The translations under genes were made by a program, and so were the position numbers. A model generated the notes under the pieces. It saw nothing but the letters and a program-made list of their open reading frames with translations, was not told the origin of the DNA and did not search any database. A stretch of DNA of 64,000 nucleotides from an uncultured Alistipes sp. (GTDB lineage Bacteria > Bacteroidota > Bacteroidia > Bacteroidales > Rikenellaceae): assembly GCA_910576555.1 (NCBI GenBank), contig CAJTIY010000001.1, positions 1-64,000 on the forward strand, written 5' to 3'. Positions 15,558 to 23,247 of the stretch are shown here, one piece after another; positions within the stretch are counted from its first letter, which is position 1, and every line of letters starts with the position of its first letter.

Positions 15558-15607
15558 GGTGTGTCTATCCTTTAAGTGTCCGGCGATACGGTCGCGTATC
15601 GAGCGTG

Positions 15608-15638
15608 CGAAGATACGAAAAATCGGACGCAAAAGCAA
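15608..15638 (-). promoter_or_regulatory. Promoter of der
   Basis: On the minus strand TTGC (15638-15635, within TTTGCTTTTGCG), 19-base spacer, TATCTTCG (15615-15608). Nearly identical to the promoter of the GH84 gene at 45983-46013. Transcription would start near 15601, 44 nt before ATG 15557. Confidence 0.75.
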
Positions 15639-15673
15639 ATCGGCCGCTCTTTCGCCAGCATGCGGAGGTGCCG

Positions 15674-17806
15674 TCAGGCCAGATACATCTTCTCTGTGTC
15701 GCCCGCCTGCACGGGGTAGACCAGCACGAAGCTGTTCGCGGGGAGATGCTCCTCCAGATAGGCGGGGATGCGGCCCATGCCGGGCTGGTAGGAGCGGCGG
15801 TCGCGGCGGCTCATGATCATCCATACGCAGTCGTCGCCCTTCACCTCGCCCAGCAGCGCGGCGGGCTCCTCCCAGTTCGCCTCGCAGGCGACGTATTCGG
15901 CGATGTCGGCGCGGTGTCGGCGGCGCCGCAGATGTTCGAGCGTGGCGGGCGAGGCCCGGAAGATCAGCTGGGCGCCCGTGTCGTGGGCCATGTGGCGCAG
16001 ACGCAGCAGCCAAGTCTGGAAGCCGGCCTCCAGTTCGGCCTTGCGGGGTACGACGACGATGTGCCGCCGGACGGTCGAGAGGGGCTGCGCCGGACGGTAG
16101 ACGAAGGTGGTGACGTTGCATTGGGCCAGCACGGCGGGTATCGTCTTGCCCAGCGCCGGCGTGCTGCCCGGAACGAGCATGTCCGAGAGCGGGAGACCCA
16201 GTGCCGGAGTTTCCCGGTCGACGTGCATGCCCAGCACCAGATCGGTGATGTTCCGCTCGCGGACGACGCCGACGATCGCGTTGACGATGTTCACGTCGTA
16301 GCGCAGCAGCCGGTGGGCGTGGATGCCGGCTGCGGCTGCGGCCGAGACGGCCGTGTCGAGCAGCCGGTGCGCCTTTTTCTGTACGTCGGGATCCTCGAGC
16401 CGGTGGTCGATGGCGTTCAGCGCATAGAGGCTGCGGTGCTTCTGCTTGGTGAGCGAAACGCTCAAACCCACCGTTTCGGCGATCGAGGTTTCGTGCGATA
16501 CGGGGATCAGCACGTGTTCGCCCGCATGACGGTCGCTCTCCTGCTGGGCCCCCTTCAGGGCGATGTCGTGGGCGCCGCGCTGCGTGGCGAAGGTCGAGAC
16601 GGTGCAGGTGGCCAGAATCATCAGGATCGTGCCGTTGAGCACGCTCTCGTTCAGCAGGCGGATCGGCTCGCCCTCGGGCGTGTGTCCCAGTACGACGTTG
16701 TAGCCCACCATCACCGCCGCGAGCGTCGCTGCGACGTGCGCCGAGCTCAAGCCGAAGATCACCGTGCGCTGGTCGCGCGAGAGTCGGAAGGTCTTCTGCG
16801 TGAGGTAGGCGGCGATGTATTTCGCGGCCGTGACCATCACGATCATCACCGCCGCCACCTCGATCGTCTCCCAGCTCTTGAAGAAGGCGCGGTAGTCGAT
16901 CAGCATGCCGACACCGATCAGGAAGAAGGGGATGAAGACGGCGTTGCCCACGAACTCGATGCGGTTCATCAGGGGCGAGGTGCGCGGAATGAGCCGGTTC
17001 ATGGCCAGACCTGCGAGGAAGGCCCCGATGATGGGCTCCAGACCGGCGGCCTGCGCGAGGAAGGCGCCCAAAAAGACCATGACCAGCACGAAGACGTATT
17101 GCGAGACGTTGTCGCTGCACCGTTTGAAGAACCAGCGTCCGATGATCGGGAAGAGCAGCAGGATGGCTGCGATGCAGCCGGCGACCGATGCTCCGAGCCG
17201 GTACCAGAAGGTGCCGTCGGCCTCGCCCGTCGAGAGGCCGACGATCACCGTGAGCACCGTCAGCGCCAGCATGTCGGTGACGATCGTGCCGCCCACGGCG
17301 ATGTTCACGGCCTTGTCCCGCGTGATGCCCAGCTTGCTGACGATGGGGTAGGCCACGAGCGTCTGCGAGGCGAAGAGCGCCGCGAGCAGGATCGAGGAGT
17401 GGAGCGGATATCCGAGGATGAAGTATCCGGCGACGATGCCGAACGCCATCGGCACGGAGAAGGTGTAGAGCCCGAAGACGAGGCTGCGCCGGCTGTTGCG
17501 CCTGAAGTCGGCCATGTCCATCTCGAGTCCCGCCTCGAACATGATGTAGAGCAGGCCCGCCGTGCCCGAAAGAATGATGCTGCTGTCGCGCAGCACGAGG
17601 TTCAGGCCGTGGGGACCGATCACCGCGCCCGCGATGATGAGCCCGAGCAGGTAGGGGATCTTGAGCTTGTTGAGCAGCAGCGGCGCCCCGAGGACGATGG
17701 CCATGATGAGCAGGAACTTGAGGATCGGATCCTCGAGCGGGAAGGTGACGGCCGTATGGCCGACGAGCGGCTGTGCGAACGGTATGAGGAGGGAAAGCGG
17801 GAGCAT
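15674..17806 (-). CDS. CPA2-type cation:proton antiporter with C-terminal USP-like domains
   Basis: 710-residue membrane transporter. The N-terminal ~410 residues are a Kef/NapA-like Na+(K+)/H+ exchanger (PF00999), with PYLLGLIIAGAVIGPHGL (about 51-68), a substrate-site region GGTIVTDMLALTVL (about 172-185) containing the Thr-Asp pair, and GLEPIIGAFLAGLAMNRL (about 256-273). The cytoplasmic ~290-residue tail holds two universal-stress-protein-like segments (EHVLIPVSHETS around 437; VRRHIVVVPRKAELEAGF around 577) instead of the RCK/TrkA domain of KefB. This arrangement is common in Bacteroidota. It probably exchanges Na+ or K+ for protons. It runs in the same direction as der, with the der promoter between them. 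Confidence 0.88.
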   Translation of the reverse strand: MLPLSLLIPFAQPLVGHTAVTFPLEDPILKFLLIMAIVLGAPLLLNKLKIPYLLGLIIAGAVIGPHGLNLVLRDSSIILSGTAGLLYIMFEAGLEMDMADFRRNSRRSLVFGLYTFSVPMAFGIVAGYFILGYPLHSSILLAALFASQTLVAYPIVSKLGITRDKAVNIAVGGTIVTDMLALTVLTVIVGLSTGEADGTFWYRLGASVAGCIAAILLLFPIIGRWFFKRCSDNVSQYVFVLVMVFLGAFLAQAAGLEPIIGAFLAGLAMNRLIPRTSPLMNRIEFVGNAVFIPFFLIGVGMLIDYRAFFKSWETIEVAAVMIVMVTAAKYIAAYLTQKTFRLSRDQRTVIFGLSSAHVAATLAAVMVGYNVVLGHTPEGEPIRLLNESVLNGTILMILATCTVSTFATQRGAHDIALKGAQQESDRHAGEHVLIPVSHETSIAETVGLSVSLTKQKHRSLYALNAIDHRLEDPDVQKKAHRLLDTAVSAAAAAGIHAHRLLRYDVNIVNAIVGVVRERNITDLVLGMHVDRETPALGLPLSDMLVPGSTPALGKTIPAVLAQCNVTTFVYRPAQPLSTVRRHIVVVPRKAELEAGFQTWLLRLRHMAHDTGAQLIFRASPATLEHLRRRRHRADIAEYVACEANWEEPAALLGEVKGDDCVWMIMSRRDRRSYQPGMGRIPAYLEEHLPANSFVLVYPVQAGDTEKMYLA

Positions 17807-17943
17807 GTACGGGTAACTTTCCTACAAAAATAACAAAAATCGGGAAAGCGCCGCGTCGCGATCCCGATTTTTTCGGAGGTATCGGTGCGATGCCGTCTCT
17901 TTGTTTGACTCGGACGAACGGTGGAATTCCGATCGCCGAGCGG

Positions 17944-18696
17944 TCATTCGACCGCTTCGTGGCATGCATAGAGCAACCGCAGATCGCTTTCCATGATGCG
18001 GAATCCGCTGCCGTGGTCGTGGGTGCGTCCTGCCATACGTCCCCTTCGGTAGGTGCCGATCCGTATGTCGTACATGATTTTTCCGGTTCGGATGAGATGA
18101 AGGAACCGTTCGAACGACGGTTGGGTGTATATATCGGCGCGGTTGAAGTGGAACTCTTCGCCATCGTCGCGTCGGCGTGTGGCGGCCGAAATATAGAAGA
18201 GATTTTTCAGTTTACGATAGAAGACCCGTTCGAGCGCGTCGTACGTGTATCCTACGCTGTTGTCGATCAGCATTCCGCTCCCGATATCCGTGACGGCGAT
18301 CGTGAGCATGCGTGCCGTAGGGGTGTCGAGCAGTCGGAACGAATAGAGTCCGCAATAGGTGTTTCCGCAGGTGGCGAACATCGAGGTGTGCAGTTTCTTC
18401 AGATTCGGTGCCTCCTCGTAAGGCGTACCGAAGCGATCGCGCAAGTAGGTGTTCGCGCCGCGTGGAAACGAAGGGCTCTTTGTCAGCAGCGTGATGTATG
18501 ACGAAGAGGTGTCGCGGTGGGATTTGATTTCGAAACCCGCCAAATCGGGTTCGCACCGATTGTCTTCGGTCTTTCCGATATAATCTTCGAACGTTTTGCC
18601 GATTCCGGTATTGTGGCTCCGGGTGGCCGGAAGGAATCCGCGGTCCCGGACTTCCCGGAACTTTTCGATGATCAGTTTCTTATTTTCCGTTGACAT
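17944..18696 (-). CDS. MvaI/BcnI-family type II restriction endonuclease
   Basis: 250 residues, the same length as MvaI (CCWGG) and close to BcnI (CCSGG). These MutH-like enzymes work as monomers and cut the two strands in turn. The PD-(D/E)xK centre is visible as EPDLAGFEIKSHR, with candidates Asp51, Glu56 and Lys58. GIGKTFEDYIGKTEDN (31-46) just before it is the family lead-in. Basic C-terminal patches (TYRRGRMAGRTHDHG) could contact DNA. It overlaps the upstream controller gene by 17 bases and is divergent from the methyltransferase. Base composition here is visibly less GC-rich than in flanking genes, as expected for an acquired RM unit. CCWGG is nearly absent from the window, favouring MvaI specificity. 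Confidence 0.85.
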   Translation of the reverse strand: MSTENKKLIIEKFREVRDRGFLPATRSHNTGIGKTFEDYIGKTEDNRCEPDLAGFEIKSHRDTSSSYITLLTKSPSFPRGANTYLRDRFGTPYEEAPNLKKLHTSMFATCGNTYCGLYSFRLLDTPTARMLTIAVTDIGSGMLIDNSVGYTYDALERVFYRKLKNLFYISAATRRRDDGEEFHFNRADIYTQPSFERFLHLIRTGKIMYDIRIGTYRRGRMAGRTHDHGSGFRIMESDLRLLYACHEAVE

Positions 18697-18976
18697 AACG
18701 TATGATTTCGGTGATGAGCAGGTCGATTACATTTTCGTCCCGGGCGAGCGATTCGGGCGAGAGGAACAGTTGTTCGATGGGGAGTTCGAACCTCCTGCAA
18801 AGCAGATGGATTTCGGCCAACGTGTATTTTTGAGGAAATCGGGAACTTTCGATTTCCCCGATCAATGCTTCGCTACGCTGCAACCAGAAGGCTATGTCGC
18901 GTTGGGAGGCTTTACATGCGATTCGCTGCTGTTTGAGGCGGTCGATAATCTCTGTTTGAAACGCTGACTTCTGCAT
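18680..18976 (-). CDS. Helix-turn-helix controller (C) protein of the RM system
   Basis: 98-residue XRE-family DNA-binding protein. The HTH lies at about 23-50: SQRDIAFWLQRSEALIGEIE has the glutamine-rich first helix and the recognition-helix pattern of Xre/C proteins. Location immediately before, and overlapping, the endonuclease gene and divergent from the methyltransferase gene is the standard layout of C-protein-controlled RM systems. There C delays endonuclease expression until methylation is established. A palindrome at 19026-19040 is the candidate operator. The C-terminal third (ENVIDLLITEIIRYVNGK) is longer than in the smallest C proteins, so an unrelated regulator captured by the system is possible. 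Confidence 0.75.
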   Translation of the reverse strand: MQKSAFQTEIIDRLKQQRIACKASQRDIAFWLQRSEALIGEIESSRFPQKYTLAEIHLLCRRFELPIEQLFLSPESLARDENVIDLLITEIIRYVNGK

Positions 18977-18995
18977 ATTTTTTCTATTTTTGTTT

Positions 18996-19003
18996 CAAAA
19001 TTA
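18996..19003 (-). promoter_or_regulatory. -7 box of the controller-endonuclease operon
   Basis: Minus-strand TAATTTTG (19003 to 18996), a perfect TAnnTTTG box. Transcription would begin near 18989, 13 nt before the controller ATG. No TTTG or TTGC stands at the -33 position; a palindrome (19026-19040) lies just upstream, as expected for a promoter that needs an activator. Confidence 0.45.
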
Positions 19004-19025
19004 ATACGACATTTGCTGGCTTTTG

Positions 19026-19040
19026 CTCATATTATGTGAG
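19026..19040. promoter_or_regulatory. Palindromic candidate operator (C box) of the RM system
   Basis: CTCATATTATGTGAG, a 15-base near-palindrome (CTCA...TGAG arms, one imperfect position per side) in the 100-base gap between the divergent controller and methyltransferase genes. Its centre lies about 44 bases upstream of the predicted start of controller-endonuclease transcription, a classical activator position. Inference only; no binding data. Confidence 0.35.
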
Positions 19041-19076
19041 TTTTTGGGAAGAGTTGGCTAATAAATTGTAAGGATA

Positions 19077-20321
19077 ATGATTGAGCGGACGCCGGATGAA
19101 CGGTGGGACTTTAAATATACGGATACCAAAGAACTGACTCATTGTTACCACACCTATCCTGCGATGATGATTCCGCAGGTGGCCCGCAGGCTGATCGGCG
19201 AATTCGCTCCGGGGACACGGTGCGAGATGCTTTTCGATCCTTATATGGGTAGCGGAACATCGTTGGTGGAGGCTTCCGTGTGCGGAATCCGAGCGATCGG
19301 AACCGATTTGAACCCTTTGGCACAGATGATCGCACGAACCAAAACGACGCATTTCGATGCGGGACTCGTTCGTGCCCAATGGCAGACTCTTCGTCGCCGT
19401 GTGCTCGAATATCGTCGCGAGCGGGTGTGCGACATGAATTTCGACCGTATTTCCAATGCCTCCTATTGGTACGACAAGGATGTCTTATTGCGATTGGCCT
19501 ATCTTTCGCAGACGATCGACGGGGAACTCGCGCCGGAGGTGCGCGATTTTTTCCGGCTCGTATTGGCCGAAACCGTTCGGGAGTCCTCGTATACGCGTAA
19601 CGGCGAATTCAAACGTTATCGGATGGACGAAACGAAGATCGCGACGTTCCGGCCGGACGTATTCGGCATGTTCGACGAAAAGGCATCGCGCAATCTCCGC
19701 GGGCTCGAATCGTTCAATGAGTCGGCTTTCCGGCCCGATATTGGCATATACGGATTCAACCCCTGCGTCGAGGTGCCCCGAAGTATCGTACCTCGCGATA
19801 GCGTCGATCTGGTCGTGACCTCGCCGCCCTACGGCGATAGCCGGACTACGGTGGCTTACGGCCAGTTTTCGCGCTGGGCGAACGAGTGGTTCGGATTCGA
19901 ACATGCGGCCGATCTGGATGCTTTGCTCATGGGCGGCAAGCGGCAATTCGAAGAGCTTTTCGCGGTCGAATCCGTTCGTGAAGAGTTGGATACGATCCGT
20001 TCGCTCGATGAAAAGCGTTACTGCGAGGTCATCTCGTTCCTCAACGATTATCGGGCCTCTATCCGCAATGTAGCGGCGACGGTACGACCGGGCGGGCGGG
20101 TTTGTTACGTCGTAGGCAACCGTACGGTGAAAGGGATTCGCATTCCTTTAGATCGCTTTACGGCCGAGGCCTTCGAACAGGAGGGTTTCGTTCACGAGCA
20201 TACGTTCGTGCGCGGCATTCCGAACAAACGCATGCCCTTGCGTACGAGCCCGACGAACAAACGGGGCGAAGCCGTGGAGACGATGAACTGCGAGTATATC
20301 GTGATCGCTACGAAGCAATGA
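19077..20321 (+). CDS. DNA methyltransferase of the MvaI-like RM system (probably N4-cytosine)
   Basis: 414 residues. The AdoMet-binding motif I is FDPYMGSGTSLVEA (53-66), and the catalytic motif IV is TSPPYGDS with Ser249-Pro-Pro-Tyr252. SPPY is the form typical of N4-cytosine methyltransferases, while adenine enzymes usually have D/NPPY. Motif I precedes motif IV with about 190 residues between, leaving room for target recognition. RTTVAYGQFSRWANEW after motif IV resembles, from memory, M.MvaI. It is predicted to protect the sites cut by the endonuclease at 17944-18696, probably CCWGG. ATG 19077 follows the shared intergenic operator region; no perfect -7 box was found for it. Confidence 0.85.
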   Translation: MIERTPDERWDFKYTDTKELTHCYHTYPAMMIPQVARRLIGEFAPGTRCEMLFDPYMGSGTSLVEASVCGIRAIGTDLNPLAQMIARTKTTHFDAGLVRAQWQTLRRRVLEYRRERVCDMNFDRISNASYWYDKDVLLRLAYLSQTIDGELAPEVRDFFRLVLAETVRESSYTRNGEFKRYRMDETKIATFRPDVFGMFDEKASRNLRGLESFNESAFRPDIGIYGFNPCVEVPRSIVPRDSVDLVVTSPPYGDSRTTVAYGQFSRWANEWFGFEHAADLDALLMGGKRQFEELFAVESVREELDTIRSLDEKRYCEVISFLNDYRASIRNVAATVRPGGRVCYVVGNRTVKGIRIPLDRFTAEAFEQEGFVHEHTFVRGIPNKRMPLRTSPTNKRGEAVETMNCEYIVIATKQ

Positions 20322-20391
20322 ATCGGTGCGATTTCTGTCGGTTTCGGGAACTTCGGCCTCCGAAAGCGGCGGATAAGTGGAAATAAAAACG

Positions 20392-20399
20392 TAACTTTG
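20392..20399 (+). promoter_or_regulatory. -7 promoter box of MFS operon
   Basis: TAACTTTG, perfect TAnnTTTG. Transcription would start near 20406, immediately before ATG 20408, which argues for the downstream start at 20435 or for a leaderless mRNA. No clear -33 element. Confidence 0.5.
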
Positions 20400-20434
20400 A
20401 CACGAGGATGATACGTGCGAACGACCGAAACAAG

Positions 20435-21598
20435 ATGCGGACTCTGCTCCCGCCCGTACTCGCGGGCTTCTTCATCATGGGCCTCTGCGACATCGTGGCG
20501 CCGATCTCGGGCCGCATAGCCGCGGAGTTCCCGCCCGAAGCGCAGGGGGCAGTGAGCTTCCTGCCGACGATGGTGTTTCTCTGGTTCCTGCTGCTTTCGG
20601 CCCCGGTCGCGGCTCTGATGAACCGCATCGGACGCAAACGTACGGCGCTCGTCGGCTACGGCTTCACGATCGTCGGTCTGACGATTCCTTACTTGGCCGG
20701 CGAGGGGTGTGCGCTGGGATGGTATTTCGCCGGGTTCGGACTTCTGGGCGTGGGCAATACCTTCGTGCAGGTGGCCGTCAACCCGCTTTTGGCGGCCATT
20801 GCGCCGGGCGAGCGGATGACGAGTTACCTGACCGTGGGTCAGATCTTCCGCAACACGTCGCTGCTCCTGCTCGCGCCGATCGTCACGGCGCTCGTCGCCG
20901 CGACGGGATCGTGGCGGCTGCTCCTGCCGCTCTATGCGGCGGCGACGCTCGCGGGCGCGGTATGGCTCGGACGAACCTCCGTACCCGAACCGCGACAGCC
21001 GGGACGGGCGGTGGGGCTGGCCGACTGCTTCCGCCTGTTGAAAAACCGCACCGTGCTGCTCTGTGCCTTCGGCATCGCCTGCTTCATCGCGGCTGACGTG
21101 GCGATCGGCTTCATGGCGGTGCGGCTGATCGACTCACCCGATTCGATCCTCACGACCACGGGATTCTATGCCTGCCGCATCGTCGGGACGCTGGTCGGAG
21201 CTTGGGTGCTGACGCGCCGCTCCGACGTGAAGTATCTCGGGGCGAACATGGCTGTGGCGCTCGTCGCCACGGGGCTGCTCCTGTGGCTGCGCGCCGCGGT
21301 CGCGGTCTATGTCGTCGTGGGCGTGCTGGGCTTCGCTATGGCGTGCGTCTTCGCCACCTTCTTCGCCGTGGCGACGAAGGCCGAGTCGGAGCGCGGGAAC
21401 GAGGTCTCGGGGCTGATGATTCTGGCCATCTCGGCAGGAGCGCTGTCGGGACCCGTCTGCGGGGCGCTGATCCGCTGGACGGGCGGCGTGCAGTGGGGGC
21501 TGCTCTTCCCGGCAGTCTGCATCGCCTACATGCTGTGGGCCTCCTTCGCATTGCGGCGGAACCCGATGAACGGAAGATATAAAGATACGGAAAGATGA
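20435..21598 (+). CDS. MFS transporter
   Basis: 387-residue major facilitator superfamily permease with twelve predicted helices. The loop 2-3 signature NRIGRKRTALVGYG is the MFS GxxxDRxGRR-like motif. GFFIMGLCDIVAPI at the start and the FVQVAVNPLLAAIAP segment of helix 4 resemble FucP-like and sugar-type carriers in Bacteroidales, but no substrate can be assigned. ATG 20435 is chosen because a promoter box ends at 20399; ATG 20408 would be at the transcription start. Its stop overlaps the start of the barrel protein by four bases, so the genes are coupled. Confidence 0.83.
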   Translation: MRTLLPPVLAGFFIMGLCDIVAPISGRIAAEFPPEAQGAVSFLPTMVFLWFLLLSAPVAALMNRIGRKRTALVGYGFTIVGLTIPYLAGEGCALGWYFAGFGLLGVGNTFVQVAVNPLLAAIAPGERMTSYLTVGQIFRNTSLLLLAPIVTALVAATGSWRLLLPLYAAATLAGAVWLGRTSVPEPRQPGRAVGLADCFRLLKNRTVLLCAFGIACFIAADVAIGFMAVRLIDSPDSILTTTGFYACRIVGTLVGAWVLTRRSDVKYLGANMAVALVATGLLLWLRAAVAVYVVVGVLGFAMACVFATFFAVATKAESERGNEVSGLMILAISAGALSGPVCGALIRWTGGVQWGLLFPAVCIAYMLWASFALRRNPMNGRYKDTER

Positions 21599-22203
21599 TA
21601 CGCAAATTGTTCGTAACGGCATTGCTGCTCGCGGCGGCGATGTCCGCCTCGGCGAAGCGGCCCCGCGTCGGTGTGGAGTGGGGTGCCGTCGCAGGCCTCA
21701 ATGTCACCGACTTCTCGACCGACGACGACCGCGCTGCGCTCCGCAACAAGCTGGGGTGGCAGGCCGGCATCGTCACGGCCTTCAAATTCGGGGGATTCGC
21801 CGTCGAACCCCAGATTTTCTATGTGCGGCAGGGATTCCGCCTGCGGCCCGAGGGCGGTCCGAAGATCAACCTCAAGTCGAGTTCGATCGACGTGCCGGTC
21901 TTCTTCTCGTTGCGGATGCTGCGTCCACTGCGCATCTATGCGGGTCCCGTGTTCACGGTGATGAACGACTGCAAACGCAAGTCGGGCGGCGATCTGATCG
22001 ATTTCGCGCGCGTGCGTCCCACTTTGTCGTTTTCGGCGGGCGTGGGGGTATCCCTGTTGGGGCATATGCTCATCGACCTGCGCTACAACGGTCAGTTCAA
22101 GGGCAAGGAGGATGTGATCGTGCCCCTCTCCGACAAGCAGGAGATGCGGCTCGGCAAGCTCCGCGCGCAGGGTTTTTCGATCAACTTCGGCTATGTGTTT
22201 TGA
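21595..22203 (+). CDS. PorT-family outer membrane beta-barrel protein
   Basis: 202 residues. A Sec signal peptide (MIRKLFVTALLLAAAMSASA) is followed by alternating amphipathic strands: GVEWGAVAGLNVTDFS, GWQAGIVTAFKFGGFAVEPQIFYVRQG, LRIYAGPVFTVM, LSFSAGVGVSLLGHMLIDLRYNGQF, and a terminal strand GFSINFGYVF ending in an aromatic residue as barrel proteins do. This fits the Bacteroidota outer-membrane beta-barrel/PorT family (PF13568), about eight strands. It overlaps the MFS gene by four bases and precedes phoH by three. Function unknown; ligand binding or envelope structure are possibilities. Confidence 0.8.
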   Translation: MIRKLFVTALLLAAAMSASAKRPRVGVEWGAVAGLNVTDFSTDDDRAALRNKLGWQAGIVTAFKFGGFAVEPQIFYVRQGFRLRPEGGPKINLKSSSIDVPVFFSLRMLRPLRIYAGPVFTVMNDCKRKSGGDLIDFARVRPTLSFSAGVGVSLLGHMLIDLRYNGQFKGKEDVIVPLSDKQEMRLGKLRAQGFSINFGYVF

Positions 22204-22206
22204 CGC

Positions 22207-23223
22207 ATGAACGACATCGCTGGAAAGGAAATAGCGCTCGACGGGGTCGATCCCCGCGAGTTGTACGGTGCGCAGGATCTCTACCTCGAACGGATCCGCG
22301 AGCTGCATCCGGGGCTGAAGATCGTGGCGCGCGGCTCGTCGTTGCGGGTGCTCGGCGCCGAGGAGGCGACCCGACGCTTTGAACGGCATCTGCGCGAGCT
22401 GGTCGCCTATTACCTCAAGTACGGACATATTTCGGTCGAGGTCGTCGAGCAGTGTTTCGCCGGCGAGGCCGTGGCGCAGCGGGAAGTCCCGACCGACCGG
22501 GACATCATCGTCTACGGCAACAACGGCAACGTCGTCCGCGCACGCACGGAGAATCAGCGGAAGCTGGTGGCGCTTTACGACAAGTGCGACCTGCTCTTCG
22601 CCGAGGGACCGGCCGGTTCGGGCAAGACCTATACGGCCATCGCGCTCGCGGTGCGGGCGCTCAAGGAGCGGCAGGTGCGGCGCATCATCCTGACGCGCCC
22701 GGCGGTCGAGGCGGGCGAGAAGCTGGGCTTCCTGCCCGGCGACATGAAGGAGAAGCTCGATCCCTATCTGCAGCCGCTCTACGATGCGCTCAACGACATG
22801 ATCCCGCCGGCCAAGCTGCAGAAATACCTCGAGGAGGGCACCGTGCAGATCGCGCCCCTCGCATTCATGCGCGGGCGTACGCTCGACAATGCCTTCGTTA
22901 TCCTCGACGAGGCCCAGAACACCACGCTGCCGCAGATCAAGATGTTCCTCACGCGCATGGGCCGCAATGCGAAGTTCATCGTCACGGGCGACGTGACGCA
23001 GATCGACCTCCCGCTCCGCACGGACAGCGGTCTGGTGCGCGCCACGGAGTTCCTGCGCGGGATCGAGGGCATCGGTCTGGTGGCGTTCGATAAACGCGAT
23101 ATCGTGCGGCATCCGCTGGTGAAACACATCGTCGAGGCATTCGACCGCCACGCGGAGACAGCCGACACGCCACCCGCAGGACCGCGTCGCGCGGAGCGGA
23201 ACGCACGGCGATCCGATCGATAA
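22207..23223 (+). CDS. PhoH-family ATPase (PhoH/YbeZ)
   Basis: 338 residues of the PhoH-like P-loop family (YbeZ type). An N-terminal KH-like segment (about 35-75) precedes the ATPase core. Walker A is AEGPAGSGKTYTAIA (about 134-148), Walker B is AFVILDEAQNTT (about 228-239), and FIVTGDVTQIDLP (about 258-270) is the conserved sensor region. ITRPAVEAGEKLGFLPGD-type sequence lies between. These proteins are linked to RNA metabolism and ribosome maturation, often near YbeY. Here the neighbours are instead a barrel protein and pepD. An Arg/Pro-rich tail of ~25 residues is not part of the core fold. Confidence 0.92.
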   Translation: MNDIAGKEIALDGVDPRELYGAQDLYLERIRELHPGLKIVARGSSLRVLGAEEATRRFERHLRELVAYYLKYGHISVEVVEQCFAGEAVAQREVPTDRDIIVYGNNGNVVRARTENQRKLVALYDKCDLLFAEGPAGSGKTYTAIALAVRALKERQVRRIILTRPAVEAGEKLGFLPGDMKEKLDPYLQPLYDALNDMIPPAKLQKYLEEGTVQIAPLAFMRGRTLDNAFVILDEAQNTTLPQIKMFLTRMGRNAKFIVTGDVTQIDLPLRTDSGLVRATEFLRGIEGIGLVAFDKRDIVRHPLVKHIVEAFDRHAETADTPPAGPRRAERNARRSDR

Positions 23224-23247
23224 GTAAACACATAACAACCTGATATC

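Noticed and set aside
14253..18164. A 1303-codon open frame on the minus strand covering der and beyond
   Set aside because: Only the der part (to 15557) is protein-like. The rest is an alternative frame of the antiporter gene, Arg/Gly/His-rich, kept open by high GC content.
18595..18970. + strand frame opposite the controller and endonuclease start
   Set aside because: Antisense shadow; the minus-strand HTH and MvaI-like motifs are unmistakable.
17944..20321. RM region as part of a larger mobile island
   Set aside because: No integrase, transposase, tRNA attachment repeat or terminal inverted repeats were seen. Flanking genes are ordinary, so only a compact RM insertion is supported.
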